This document shows, one piece after another, positions 13,927-21,554 of a stretch of DNA of 40,425 nt. Location: NCBI GenBank assembly GCA_017504995.1, contig JAFVQC010000065.1, forward strand, positions 1-40,425. Reading direction: 5' to 3'. This stretch comes from Clostridia bacterium. Lineage in GTDB: Bacteria > Bacillota > Clostridia > Oscillospirales > CAG-272. Position numbers and translations under genes: made by a program. Numbering within the stretch: the first letter of the stretch is position 1; the number at the start of each line of letters is the position of its first letter. Below the pieces are notes generated by a model that did no database searches, was not told the origin of the DNA, and was given only the letters and a program-made list of their open reading frames with translations.

Positions 13927-14770
13927 AATTACGATGAAGCTGTGCGCGGACGATCTGATTCTGAGCGCGCTGAAGGAGGATATTACAAGCGAGGACATTT
14001 CCACCAATTCGGTGATGCGGACGTATTGCCTTGGAGAGGTGGAGTTGATCTGTAAGCAGGACGGCGTGATCGCGGGACTTGGTGTATTTGCCCGTGTGTT
14101 TGAGTTGCTTGATCCCAAGACCGAGTGTCATTTTACCTGCCGTGACGGCGACGAGGTAAAAAAGGGAGAAAAGCTCGGCGTGGTACGGGGCGATATCCGC
14201 GTACTGCTTTCGGGGGAGAGAACGGCGTTGAATTACCTGCAAAGAATGAGTGGAATCGCCACCTATACCCGTTCGGTCGTGGCTCTGCTGGAGGGCAGTC
14301 ACACCAAACTGTTGGATACTCGAAAGACCACGCCCAATATGCGCGTGTTTGAAAAATACGCGGTTAAGGTGGGTGGCGGCTGCAATCACCGCTACAACCT
14401 CAGCGACGGTATTCTCCTGAAGGATAACCATATTGGCGCGGCAGGAGGCGTGAAGGAAGCGGTGCAGATGGCAAAGGAATACGCGCCCTTCGTGCGGAAG
14501 ATCGAGATCGAGGTGGAATCCTTGGCGATGCTGAAGGAGGCGCTGGACGCGGGGGCGGATATCGTTATGCTGGATAACATGAGCGTGGAGGATATGCGCG
14601 AGGCGGTGAAGCTGGCAAAGGGACGCGCCGAGACCGAGTGTAGCGGCAACGTGACTAAGGAAAATATCGCGCGGCTCGTGGATATCGGCGTGGACTATAT
14701 TTCCAGCGGCGCGCTGACCCATTCCTCACCGATCTTGGACCTTTCGCTGAAAAATCTGCATGCGGTATAA
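13919..14770 (+). CDS. nadC: Nicotinate-nucleotide pyrophosphorylase (carboxylating) NadC
   Basis: NadC joins quinolinate and PRPP to nicotinate mononucleotide with loss of CO2. The 283-residue protein has ERTALNYLQRMSGIAT, the substrate-binding LLDTRKTTPNMR followed by KYAVKVGGGCNHRYNLSD, and the barrel end VDYISSGALTHS. Its ATG overlaps the end of nadB, with AAAGGAGAAAAG upstream. The length and motifs are normal. Confidence 0.97.
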   Translation: MNEITMKLCADDLILSALKEDITSEDISTNSVMRTYCLGEVELICKQDGVIAGLGVFARVFELLDPKTECHFTCRDGDEVKKGEKLGVVRGDIRVLLSGERTALNYLQRMSGIATYTRSVVALLEGSHTKLLDTRKTTPNMRVFEKYAVKVGGGCNHRYNLSDGILLKDNHIGAAGGVKEAVQMAKEYAPFVRKIEIEVESLAMLKEALDAGADIVMLDNMSVEDMREAVKLAKGRAETECSGNVTKENIARLVDIGVDYISSGALTHSSPILDLSLKNLHAV

Positions 14771-14788
14771 AGGGAAAGGAGCAGCTTT

Positions 14789-15301
14789 ATGAAGGCAAAC
14801 GAACGGAGAAAAGAGCTGATCGCGATCCTGCTTGGAGACAACCGCCCTGTTTCGGGGGGCGAGTTGTCGGGACGGTTGGGGGTATCCCGACAGATCATCG
14901 TGCAGGATATTGCCCTTTTGCGTGCCGCGGGATACGATATCCTTTCCACCCATCAGGGGTATCTCGTAAAGCATACGCCTCTGTTTGAGAGGGTATTTAA
15001 GCTCAGGCACACCAGCGAGCAGACCGAGGACGAGCTTTCTACCATCGTACTGTTGGGCGGAACGGTGGCGGACGTGTTCGTATGGCATAAGGTGTACGGC
15101 AGAGTCACCGCTGGCTTGAACATTTTTTCCCTTCGTGGGGTGGAGCAATTTATGGACGGAATCAAAAGCGGAAAGTCCTCCGAGCTGATGCATATTACAT
15201 CGGGCTACCATTATCATACCGTCCGCGCGGATTCGGAGGCGGCGTTGGATCGCATCGAGCAGGCGCTGAAGGAAAAGAATTATATCGTTCCCGAATTATA
15301 A
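14789..15301 (+). CDS. niaR: NiaR (YrxA-type) NAD-biosynthesis repressor
   Basis: The 170-residue protein has an N-terminal winged HTH (residues 5-60: SGGELSGRLGVSRQIIVQDI) and a C-terminal 3H domain with the conserved histidines seen in KVYGRV, LMHITSGYHYHTV. In Firmicutes NiaR binds nicotinate and represses de novo and salvage NAD genes. AAAGGAG lies 8 bases upstream of the start. Its place at the end of the nad operon implies self-control through the promoter at 11645-11704. Confidence 0.93.
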   Translation: MKANERRKELIAILLGDNRPVSGGELSGRLGVSRQIIVQDIALLRAAGYDILSTHQGYLVKHTPLFERVFKLRHTSEQTEDELSTIVLLGGTVADVFVWHKVYGRVTAGLNIFSLRGVEQFMDGIKSGKSSELMHITSGYHYHTVRADSEAALDRIEQALKEKNYIVPEL

Positions 15302-15317
15302 ATCAAGCGGAATTTGC

Positions 15318-15348
15318 AAAAAGCCTTCTTTCACGGAGAAGGCTTTTT
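15318..15348 (+). terminator. Terminator of the nad operon
   Basis: AAAAAGCCTTCT, loop of 7, AGAAGGCTTTTT with further T. It is 16 bases past the niaR stop. Confidence 0.92.
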
Positions 15349-15394
15349 CTTTTGGTGGGCGAGGGAGAGAAACAATAAATTTTAATGAAACACG

Positions 15395-15790
15395 GTAGGG
15401 GTCGGCGCCTCGACGACCCGAGGAAACAACGATCAACCGCCGTAGGGGAGGGGTCTCCCCTCCCGCTGTCGCCGCGAAAGGAAAGCTTCTTTTGAAAACG
15501 AAATGGACCGCCGAGGACGTCGGTCCCTACAGTCTCTTAAAAAATGTCGCGTTGCGGCTTACCGTTTCTTCACCATTTGCGAATGCTTCAAAAGAATGGT
15601 GTCCGATCGTTTTTTTGAATCTTGTAGGGACCGACGTCCTCGGCGGTCCATAAAAACAATCAAATTTCCGAACTCAAACGGCGAACCGATAAACAACGAA
15701 CTCAATGAAACGCCGTAGGGCGGGGGCTTGCTCCCGCCGCAAAAAACAAATTTTTGCGAACGAAAACGGGAGACGAAACGCCTCCCCTAC
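15395..15790. repeat. Cluster of modular GTAGGG...CCCTAC palindromic repeats
   Basis: There is no gene in this stretch. It holds at least five palindromic cores: 15395-15419 (GTAGGGGTCGGCGCCTCGAC...), 15442-15466 (GGAGGGG/CCCCTCC), 15505-15530 and its inverted copy 15624-15649 (GGACCGCCGAGGACGTCGGT...), 15715-15740 (GCGGGGGC/GCTCCCGC), and one at 15767-15790. The linkers also recur elsewhere, notably TTCAAAAGAATGGTGTCCGA (about 15588-15607) and ACTCAAACGGCGAACCGA (about 15672). The same cores and linkers occur near 27.7, 31.4, 37.4 and 40.3 kb. Confidence 0.85.
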
Positions 15791-15896
15791 AAAACAACGT
15801 TCAACCGCCCTACGGTAAAACAAGCAAATTTTCGTAATCAAATTCGGAGACGGTTTTCTTTTTCCAAAAGGGAAGGGCGGATTTTTTTGTCTTCTC

Positions 15897-15925
15897 TTGA
15901 CAAGCGCCACTCTCCGTGCTATAAT
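15897..15925 (+). promoter_or_regulatory. Promoter of the cobalamin-riboswitch operon
   Basis: TTGACA (15897-15902), 17-base spacer, extended TGC-TATAAT (15920-15925). It lies just upstream of the riboswitch. Confidence 0.88.
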
Positions 15926-15944
15926 AGACCCGATGCTTGGGGCG

Positions 15945-16125
15945 CTCCTCGGAGCTTGATAAGGAAACGGGTGAAATTCCCGTACGAGTGCGTCGCCGTA
16001 AACGGAAGCAAGGGAAGTGACGCGACGTAGCCGCATACGTCGAAACCATTGAGCCACGGCTTGAGAAGGGGTTGCTTTCCGTCGTCCTTGGACGAGCCAC
16101 CGTGAAGTCGGAAGACTTGCCCCGT
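15945..16125 (+). promoter_or_regulatory. Cobalamin (B12) riboswitch
   Basis: The conserved elements follow in order: GCTTGATAAGGAAACGGGTG, AAATTCCCGTACGAGTGCG, and the B12 box region GAGCCACCGTGAAGTC with GGAAGACTTGCC (to about 16121). Downstream, GTTGCTTTG (about 16126) can pair with CAGAGCAAC (about 16169) as an expression platform. There is no T run, so control is probably at translation or by another structure. It precedes a DUF4430 lipoprotein and an ECF S-component, consistent with B12-repressed uptake. Confidence 0.9.
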
Positions 16126-16206
16126 GTTGCTTTGCGTGTCGCGCATACCGACCTTCGCAAGGACAGAGCAACGGTGTCGAACAATAAAAAACATAGGAGA
16201 AAAAAC

Positions 16207-16614
16207 ATGAAAAAAGTATGGAAAACACATTCATTTTTCACGCTTTCGATTCTGGTTTTGCTGTCTGCGGCGATGGCTCTTTCCATGATCGGTTGCGCGA
16301 AGGACAACTCCCTCGGAGAAGGGGAAAAAGCCTTTACCGTCGAGGTGTATCACGAAAACGGTGAGGTCAAGACCGTAGAGGTCAAGACCGACAAGAAAAC
16401 CGTGGGTGACGCCTTGGTAGAGGTTGGCTTGATTGCGGGTGAGAACGGACCCTACGGCTTGATGATCCACACCGTAGACGGGGAAACCCACGATTCAAGC
16501 GTGGAAAACAAATATTGGGCGTTTTATATCAACGGCGAATACGCCATGAGTGGCGTGGATAGCACCGACGTGGAAGTGGGGGCGGTGTACGCCTTCAAGG
16601 TGGAAACGTTTTGA
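16207..16614 (+). CDS. DUF4430-domain lipoprotein, putative cobalamin-binding
   Basis: The 135-residue protein has an N-terminal signal with a lipobox (ALSMIGC, Cys30) and a single DUF4430 domain. The domain runs from FTVEVYHENGEVKTVEVKT through the conserved YWAFYINGEYAMSGVD (about residues 99-114). DUF4430 is related to the C-terminal domain of transcobalamin and intrinsic factor. The start at 16207 follows AGGAG by 7 bases. The riboswitch upstream and the ECF S-component overlapping its stop codon argue that this is the surface receptor of a B12 uptake system. The ligand is inferred. Confidence 0.88.
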   Translation: MKKVWKTHSFFTLSILVLLSAAMALSMIGCAKDNSLGEGEKAFTVEVYHENGEVKTVEVKTDKKTVGDALVEVGLIAGENGPYGLMIHTVDGETHDSSVENKYWAFYINGEYAMSGVDSTDVEVGAVYAFKVETF

Positions 16615-17141
16615 CGGCTCTTGAGGAGTCGATCCGTCGCTTGCGCCGAGCCATCGTTTTGGTGATGCTGGGATGTCTGACCTTTCTTTCTGATCTTTTG
16701 ATGGAATTTTTACCGAATATCCATTTGGTGGCGGTGCTGATCACGGTCTGCACCGTGGTCTATCGAGGTTGGGCATTGATCGCCATATACGTCTACGTTT
16801 TTCTGACTGCGCTTTACAGCGGGGGACTTTGGTGGCTTCCGTATCTGTATGTTTGGACGGTCTTGTGGGCTGTGGTGATGCTTCTTCCGCGGCGTATGCC
16901 CCGTAAGCTGTCCGTAGTGATATACGGCGGTGTTTGCGCCTTGCACGGCTTTGCCTTCGGTATCCTCTACGCGCCGGGGCAGGCGTGGATGTTTGGGCTT
17001 TCCTTTGAGCAGACCTTGGCTTGGATCGCGGCGGGTTTTCCCTTTGACGTGATGCACGGGGTGGGGAATGCGGTATTGAGCGTGCTGATCCTTCCTTTAT
17101 CGGAGCTTTTGAACAAATTGGAAGGGAATCGTGAAATGTAA
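16611..17141 (+). CDS. ECF transporter S-component, predicted cobalamin-specific
   Basis: The 176-residue protein has five to six membrane helices and the segment AAGFPFDVMHGVGNAVLSV (about residues 142-160), typical of ECF S-components. The only well-placed start is TTG at 16611, which overlaps the TGA of the DUF4430 gene and has AAGGTGG 7 bases upstream, so the two are translationally coupled. S-components bind the vitamin and dock on a shared EcfAAT module, which is not in this window. Specificity for cobalamin is inferred from the riboswitch and the DUF4430 partner. Confidence 0.85.
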   Translation: MTALEESIRRLRRAIVLVMLGCLTFLSDLLMEFLPNIHLVAVLITVCTVVYRGWALIAIYVYVFLTALYSGGLWWLPYLYVWTVLWAVVMLLPRRMPRKLSVVIYGGVCALHGFAFGILYAPGQAWMFGLSFEQTLAWIAAGFPFDVMHGVGNAVLSVLILPLSELLNKLEGNREM

Positions 17142-17197
17142 CAAACAAAATTCCCCGAAAAACCAAAAAAATTGACGGCAAAGCTCGTTTTTTTCTG

Positions 17198-17226
17198 TTG
17201 ACTTTATTTGCATGTTATGATATAAT
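17198..17226 (+). promoter_or_regulatory. Promoter of the purine operon
   Basis: TTGACT (17198-17203), 17-base spacer, TGA-TATAAT (17221-17226). Confidence 0.85.
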
Positions 17227-17264
17227 AAATACTGATGTAATGTCAAAGAAAATAAAACGCTTTT

Positions 17265-17333
17265 TGTGACCGGCGGATCAAGTGGAATCAACCACGGTGG
17301 GAGCAAAAAGTGATCGAGCCGACCGCCTGGGCA
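17265..17333 (+). promoter_or_regulatory. ZTP (pfl) riboswitch
   Basis: The element runs from GTGACCGGCGGATCAAGTGG through GGTGGGAGC to the signature CCGACCGCCTGGGCA (17319-17333). This matches the ZTP/ZMP-sensing pfl RNA. Its last bases form the 5' arm of a terminator (17329-17362), so ligand binding and termination compete. ZTP builds up when 10-formyl-THF is short, which is relevant to the two formyl-transfer steps encoded downstream. Confidence 0.9.
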
Positions 17334-17370
17334 AACCTGTTGTCTTTAGGATAGGTTTGCCCTTATTTTG
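17329..17370 (+). terminator. Attenuator terminator of the ZTP riboswitch
   Basis: GGGCAAACCT (17329-17338) pairs with AGGTTTGCCC (17353-17362), followed by TTATTTTG. The 5' arm includes the aptamer's terminal GGGCA. Confidence 0.88.
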
Positions 17371-17389
17371 TTATGATTTGGAGGAAAAC

Positions 17390-17884
17390 ATGAAAAAAAT
17401 CGGTATCGTTATGGGAAGTGACAGTGACCTGCCCGTCGTGCAGAAGGCAATTGACGTTCTGACGAGCTTTGAGATCCCCTTTGAGGTGCACGTCTATTCG
17501 GCGCACAGAACCCCCGCAGAGGCAAAGACCTTTTCCGCGGAGGCGAGAGAAAAGGACTTCGGCGCGATCATCGCGGTGGCGGGAATGGCGGCGCATCTTG
17601 CGGGCGCGGTTGCGGCGAACACCACCCTGCCTGTGATCGGACTCCCCGTCAGCGCAAAGAATTTTGACGGATTGGACGCCCTTCTGTCCACGGTGCAGAT
17701 GCCCTCGGGTATTCCCGTAGCCACCGTTGCGGTGGACGGCGGCGCGAACGCCGCGCTGTTGGCGATTCAGATCCTTGCTGTAACCGACGCGACCCTTGCC
17801 GAAAAGCTTAACGCCAAGAGACGGGCGGACACTGAGGCGGTTCTCGGAAAGAACCGAAAGATCGAAGAACAATTCAACAAATAA
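17390..17884 (+). CDS. purE: N5-carboxyaminoimidazole ribonucleotide mutase PurE
   Basis: PurE moves the carboxyl group of N5-CAIR to C4. The 164-residue protein has the class I pattern VMGSDSDLPVV (8-18), EVHVYSAHRTPA (catalytic His) and VAGMAAHLAG. GGAGG lies 5 bases before the ATG at 17390; the longer open frame upstream reads through the riboswitch and is not used. It is the first gene of a seven-gene purine operon. A purK partner is not seen here. Confidence 0.96.
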   Translation: MKKIGIVMGSDSDLPVVQKAIDVLTSFEIPFEVHVYSAHRTPAEAKTFSAEAREKDFGAIIAVAGMAAHLAGAVAANTTLPVIGLPVSAKNFDGLDALLSTVQMPSGIPVATVAVDGGANAALLAIQILAVTDATLAEKLNAKRRADTEAVLGKNRKIEEQFNK

Positions 17885-17923
17885 ACGAATGAAAAATCAA
17901 TCAAACATAAAGGAGAACGAAAC

Positions 17924-18961
17924 ATGAAAAGCTACAGCGAAAGTTACAAGGCGGCGGGTGTTGATATCACCGCAGGCTACAAGGCAGTTGAACTGATGAA
18001 ATCCCACATTGCGAGAACCATGACAAGCGGTGTCGTTTCCGACATCGGCGGCTTTGGAGGACTGTTCGAGCTGGACGTCACCAACATCAAAAGACCCGTT
18101 CTGGTCAGCGGCACGGACGGCGTAGGAACGAAGCTGAAGATCGCCTTTATCATGGACAAGCACGATACCGTGGGTATCGACTGCGTGGCAATGTGTGTTA
18201 ACGATATTATCTGTTGCGGCGCAAAGCCTCTGATCTTCCTTGACTACATCGCTTGCGGAAAGAATATTCCCGAGCGAATCGCGGCAATCGTTTCGGGCGT
18301 TGCCGAGGGCTGCGTGCAGGCGGGCTGCGCGCTCATCGGCGGTGAGACTGCCGAGATGCCCGGCTTCTATCCTGTGGACGAATACGATCTGGCAGGCTAC
18401 TCTACGGGAGTGGTGGATAAGGACAAGATCCTGAACAACAAGACCATCAAGGCAGGCGACGTGATCATCGCCCTTCCTTCCAGCGGCGTACACTCCAACG
18501 GCTTCTCCCTGGTCAGAAAGGTCTTTGACGTAGAGAAGGCAGACATCACCCGTCCTTGCGCCGAGCTTGGCGGCAAGTCGGTAGGCGAGACCCTGCTGAC
18601 CCCCACCAAGATCTACGTCAAGCCCATGCTCGCGCTGTTTGACGAGGTCAAGGTCAAGGCAGTTTCCCACATTACGGGCGGCGGCTTCTACGAGAACATT
18701 CCGAGAAGCATTCCCAAGGGCTTCTCCGCAAAGATCGAAAAGAGTGCGGTTCGCGTGCTTCCCATCTTCGATCTGTTGGAAAAGACGGGTAAGGTGGACA
18801 ACCGCGATATGTTCAACACCTTTAACATGGGTGTCGGCATGAGCATCGTGGTGGACAAGAACGATGCGGATCGCGCCATCGAGGTTCTGAAGCAGAACGG
18901 CGAGAACGCCTACGTGCTGGGTGAGATCGTTGCCTCCGACGAGGGCGTTATCCTTTGCTGA
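17924..18961 (+). CDS. purM: Phosphoribosylformylglycinamidine cyclo-ligase PurM
   Basis: PurM (AIR synthetase) closes FGAM to AIR using ATP. The 345-residue protein shows [37 protein letters not shown] and [13 protein letters not shown], all family hallmarks at the usual length. AAAGGAG lies 8 bases before the ATG. purN follows 25 bases later. Confidence 0.97.
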   Translation: MKSYSESYKAAGVDITAGYKAVELMKSHIARTMTSGVVSDIGGFGGLFELDVTNIKRPVLVSGTDGVGTKLKIAFIMDKHDTVGIDCVAMCVNDIICCGAKPLIFLDYIACGKNIPERIAAIVSGVAEGCVQAGCALIGGETAEMPGFYPVDEYDLAGYSTGVVDKDKILNNKTIKAGDVIIALPSSGVHSNGFSLVRKVFDVEKADITRPCAELGGKSVGETLLTPTKIYVKPMLALFDEVKVKAVSHITGGGFYENIPRSIPKGFSAKIEKSAVRVLPIFDLLEKTGKVDNRDMFNTFNMGVGMSIVVDKNDADRAIEVLKQNGENAYVLGEIVASDEGVILC

Positions 18962-18986
18962 TGCCGTTGGCGGAAAGGGAAAAGAA

Positions 18987-19622
18987 TTGAAAAACGAAAG
19001 AAAGGTCAAGGTCGCGGTACTGGTTTCGGGCGGCGGAACGAATCTGCAAGCGATCCTTGACGCGACGAAAAGCGGCGTGATCCGAAACGCGGAGATCGCG
19101 CTGGTGATATCCAACAATCCAAACGCCTATGCGCTGACCCGCGCGGAAAACGCGGGCGTGTCCACGGCGGTGGTTTCGGGGAAGGAATATCCCGAGCAGG
19201 CTACCTTTGAGGCGAAGCTCGTGGAGACGTTGGAAGAAAACGGCATTGAGCTGATCGTTCTGGCAGGCTTTATGCGGATCCTCAGCGAGCGCTTCACGGC
19301 GCGGTATCCCCGACGGATCCTCAACGTGCATCCCTCGCTGATCCCCTCCTTTTGCGGAAAGGGCTTTTACGGCTTGAAGGTGCATGAGGCGGCGCTCTCT
19401 TACGGCGTGAAGGTGACGGGAGCGACGGTTCACTTTGTGAACGAGATCCCCGACGGCGGAGAGATCATTCTCCAAAAGAGCGTTTGCGTTAAGAAGGGCG
19501 AGAGCGCCGAAAGCCTTCAGCAGAGAGTGATGCGGCAGGCAGAATGGATCATTTTGCCGAAGGCCGTAGAGCTGGTTTCCAGAGAAATTTTAACGAACGG
19601 AAAGGGAAGAAAACAAAAATGA
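18987..19622 (+). CDS. purN: Phosphoribosylglycinamide formyltransferase PurN
   Basis: PurN formylates GAR with 10-formyl-THF. The 211-residue product starts, by my reading, at TTG 18987 with AAAGGGA upstream, giving KVKVAVLVSGGGTNLQAIL at the N-terminus. Catalytic motifs are NVHPSLIPSF (Asn and His) and the Asp in FVNEIPDGGEII. The start codon is the least certain part. The stop overlaps the ATG of the next gene (ATGA). Confidence 0.92.
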   Translation: MKNERKVKVAVLVSGGGTNLQAILDATKSGVIRNAEIALVISNNPNAYALTRAENAGVSTAVVSGKEYPEQATFEAKLVETLEENGIELIVLAGFMRILSERFTARYPRRILNVHPSLIPSFCGKGFYGLKVHEAALSYGVKVTGATVHFVNEIPDGGEIILQKSVCVKKGESAESLQQRVMRQAEWIILPKAVELVSREILTNGKGRKQK

Positions 19623-20338
19623 GCGTAAGCGGAATGAATCAAATTGAAAAGTTACTGTCCTCGAATACCTATCCCGGACGCGGCATTATGATCGGCAAGA
19701 GCGCCGACGGAAAGCAGGCGATGATCGCTTACTTTATCATGGGTCGGAGCGAAAACAGCAGAAACCGTATCTTTGAGCGTTTTGAGGGCGGTATGCGGAC
19801 CAAAGCGTTCGACGAGTCTAAGCTGCAAGACCCCAGCCTGATCATTTACAATCCTTATCTGGAAAGACCGAATATCGATATCGTGACCAACGGCGACCAG
19901 ACCGACACGATCTACAACGCGCTGGCAGAAGGCAAGTCCTTTGAGGACGCGCTGATGACCCGCGAGTTTGAGCCGGACTGCCCCAACTACACCCCCAGAA
20001 TTTCTGGAATTTTGTACTACGGCGAGGGCGACTTTACTTATTCGCTTTCGATCCTCAAGAGCGCCGACGGCGATCCCTCGGTTTGCAATCGGTATTTCTA
20101 CCGCTATATGCCGAGAAACGGAATCGGACATTTTATCCACACCTACGAGTGCGACGGCAATCCCATTCCTTCCTTTTACGGCGAGCCCGAGGTGGTGACC
20201 CTGCCCAACACGGCAGAGGAGCTGGCTGAGCTTGTCTGGAAGAATCTGAATGCCGATAACAAGGTATCTCTCCTCGTTCGCACCGTTCCGCTGGACGGCG
20301 GCGAACCCTGCGAGATCATCATCAATAAGAACGTATAA
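19619..20338 (+). CDS. IMP cyclohydrolase, stand-alone (PurO-like)
   Basis: The 239-residue protein begins MSVSGMNQIEKLLSSNTYPG and contains GRGIMIGKSADGKQAMIAYF, IIYNPYLERPNIDIVTNGDQ and CPNYTPRISGILYY, which identify the PurO-type IMP cyclohydrolase fold that closes FAICAR to IMP. In most bacteria this step is the N-terminal half of PurH; here it is a separate unrelated enzyme. The start overlaps the purN stop. The AICAR formyltransferase follows 12 bases downstream, so the two together replace PurH. Confidence 0.9.
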   Translation: MSVSGMNQIEKLLSSNTYPGRGIMIGKSADGKQAMIAYFIMGRSENSRNRIFERFEGGMRTKAFDESKLQDPSLIIYNPYLERPNIDIVTNGDQTDTIYNALAEGKSFEDALMTREFEPDCPNYTPRISGILYYGEGDFTYSLSILKSADGDPSVCNRYFYRYMPRNGIGHFIHTYECDGNPIPSFYGEPEVVTLPNTAEELAELVWKNLNADNKVSLLVRTVPLDGGEPCEIIINKNV

Positions 20339-20350
20339 GGAGAGGTAGCG

Positions 20351-21535
20351 ATGAAAGAATTTGAATTGAAATACGGCTGTAACCCCAACCAGAAGCCCGC
20401 GAAGATCTTTATGGAGAACGGTAAGGAGCTTCCCATTGAGATTTTGTGCGGCAAGCCCGGATATATTAACTTCCTTGACGCCTTCAACAGCTGGCAGCTG
20501 GTCAAGGAGCTGAAGGAAGCCACGGGCATGCCTTGCGCCACCTCCTTCAAGCACGTCAGCCCCACCTCGGCGGCTGTGGGACTTCCCCTGTCCGATACCC
20601 TGAAGAAGGCTTGCTTCGTGGACGACATCGAGGGACTTGACGAGTCTCCTTTGGCGTGCGCCTACGCCCGCGCGAGAGGAACGGACAGAATGTCCTCCTT
20701 TGGCGACTGGATCGCTCTGAGCGACGTTTGCGACGTGACTACCGCGCTGCTGATTAAGCGTGAGGTGTCCGACGGCGTTATCGCCCCCGGCTACACCGAC
20801 GAGGCGTTGGAGATCCTTCGTAGCAAGAGAAAGGGCAATTACAATATCGTCAAGATCGACGAGTCCTACGTGCCCGATCCTGTGGAGAAAAAGCAGGTAT
20901 ACGGCGTGACCTTTGAGCAGGGAAGAAACAATTTTGAGATCAACCGCGCCCTGCTTTCCAATATCGTCACCGCCAATAAGGAGCTGACCGAAAGCGCGGC
21001 AAGAGATCTGATCATTGCCTTGATTACCTTGAAGTACACCCAGTCCAACTCGGTCTGCTATGCTTACGACGGACAAGCCATCGGCGTGGGCGCGGGACAG
21101 CAATCCCGTATTCATTGCACGAGACTGGCGGGAAACAAGGCGGATATCTGGCACCTCAGACAGCATCCCAAGGTGTTGGCACTTCCGTTCCTCGATACCC
21201 TCGGTCGTCCCGACCGCGACAATACCATTGACGTGTATATCTCCGACGAGTGCGACGACGTATTGGCGGACGGCAACTGGCAGAACTACTTCACCGAACA
21301 GCCCGCCCCCCTTACCGCTGAGGAAAAGAAGGAATACCTTGGCAAGATCACGGGCGTGGCGCTTGGCAGTGACGCGTTCTTCCCCTTCGGAGACAACATC
21401 GAACGGGCAAGAAAGAGTGGCGTGACCTATATTGCCGAGCCGGGCGGATCGATCCGCGACGACAACGTGATCGAGGTCTGCAACAAATACGGAATGGTCA
21501 TGTGCTTTACGGGCATGAGACTGTTCCACCATTGA
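20351..21535 (+). CDS. AICAR formyltransferase, stand-alone (PurH C-terminal domain)
   Basis: The 394-residue enzyme opens FELKYGCNPNQKPAKIF, then has the catalytic SFKHVSPTSAAVG (Lys-His pair, about residues 65-77) and ends SIRDDNVIEVCNKYGMVMCF, as in the transformylase half of PurH. It transfers a formyl group from 10-formyl-THF to AICAR (ZMP). The cyclohydrolase half is absent and supplied by the preceding gene. GGAGAGG lies 6 bases before the ATG. Confidence 0.94.
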   Translation: MKEFELKYGCNPNQKPAKIFMENGKELPIEILCGKPGYINFLDAFNSWQLVKELKEATGMPCATSFKHVSPTSAAVGLPLSDTLKKACFVDDIEGLDESPLACAYARARGTDRMSSFGDWIALSDVCDVTTALLIKREVSDGVIAPGYTDEALEILRSKRKGNYNIVKIDESYVPDPVEKKQVYGVTFEQGRNNFEINRALLSNIVTANKELTESAARDLIIALITLKYTQSNSVCYAYDGQAIGVGAGQQSRIHCTRLAGNKADIWHLRQHPKVLALPFLDTLGRPDRDNTIDVYISDECDDVLADGNWQNYFTEQPAPLTAEEKKEYLGKITGVALGSDAFFPFGDNIERARKSGVTYIAEPGGSIRDDNVIEVCNKYGMVMCFTGMRLFHH

Positions 21536-21554
21536 TCTGCCGAGGTGTGACGAA

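Noticed and set aside
15503..15718. Small frames within the repeat cluster after the nad operon
   Set aside because: They are translations of palindromic repeat cores (DRRGRRS, RDRRPRRS) that recur in other frames and orientations in the window.
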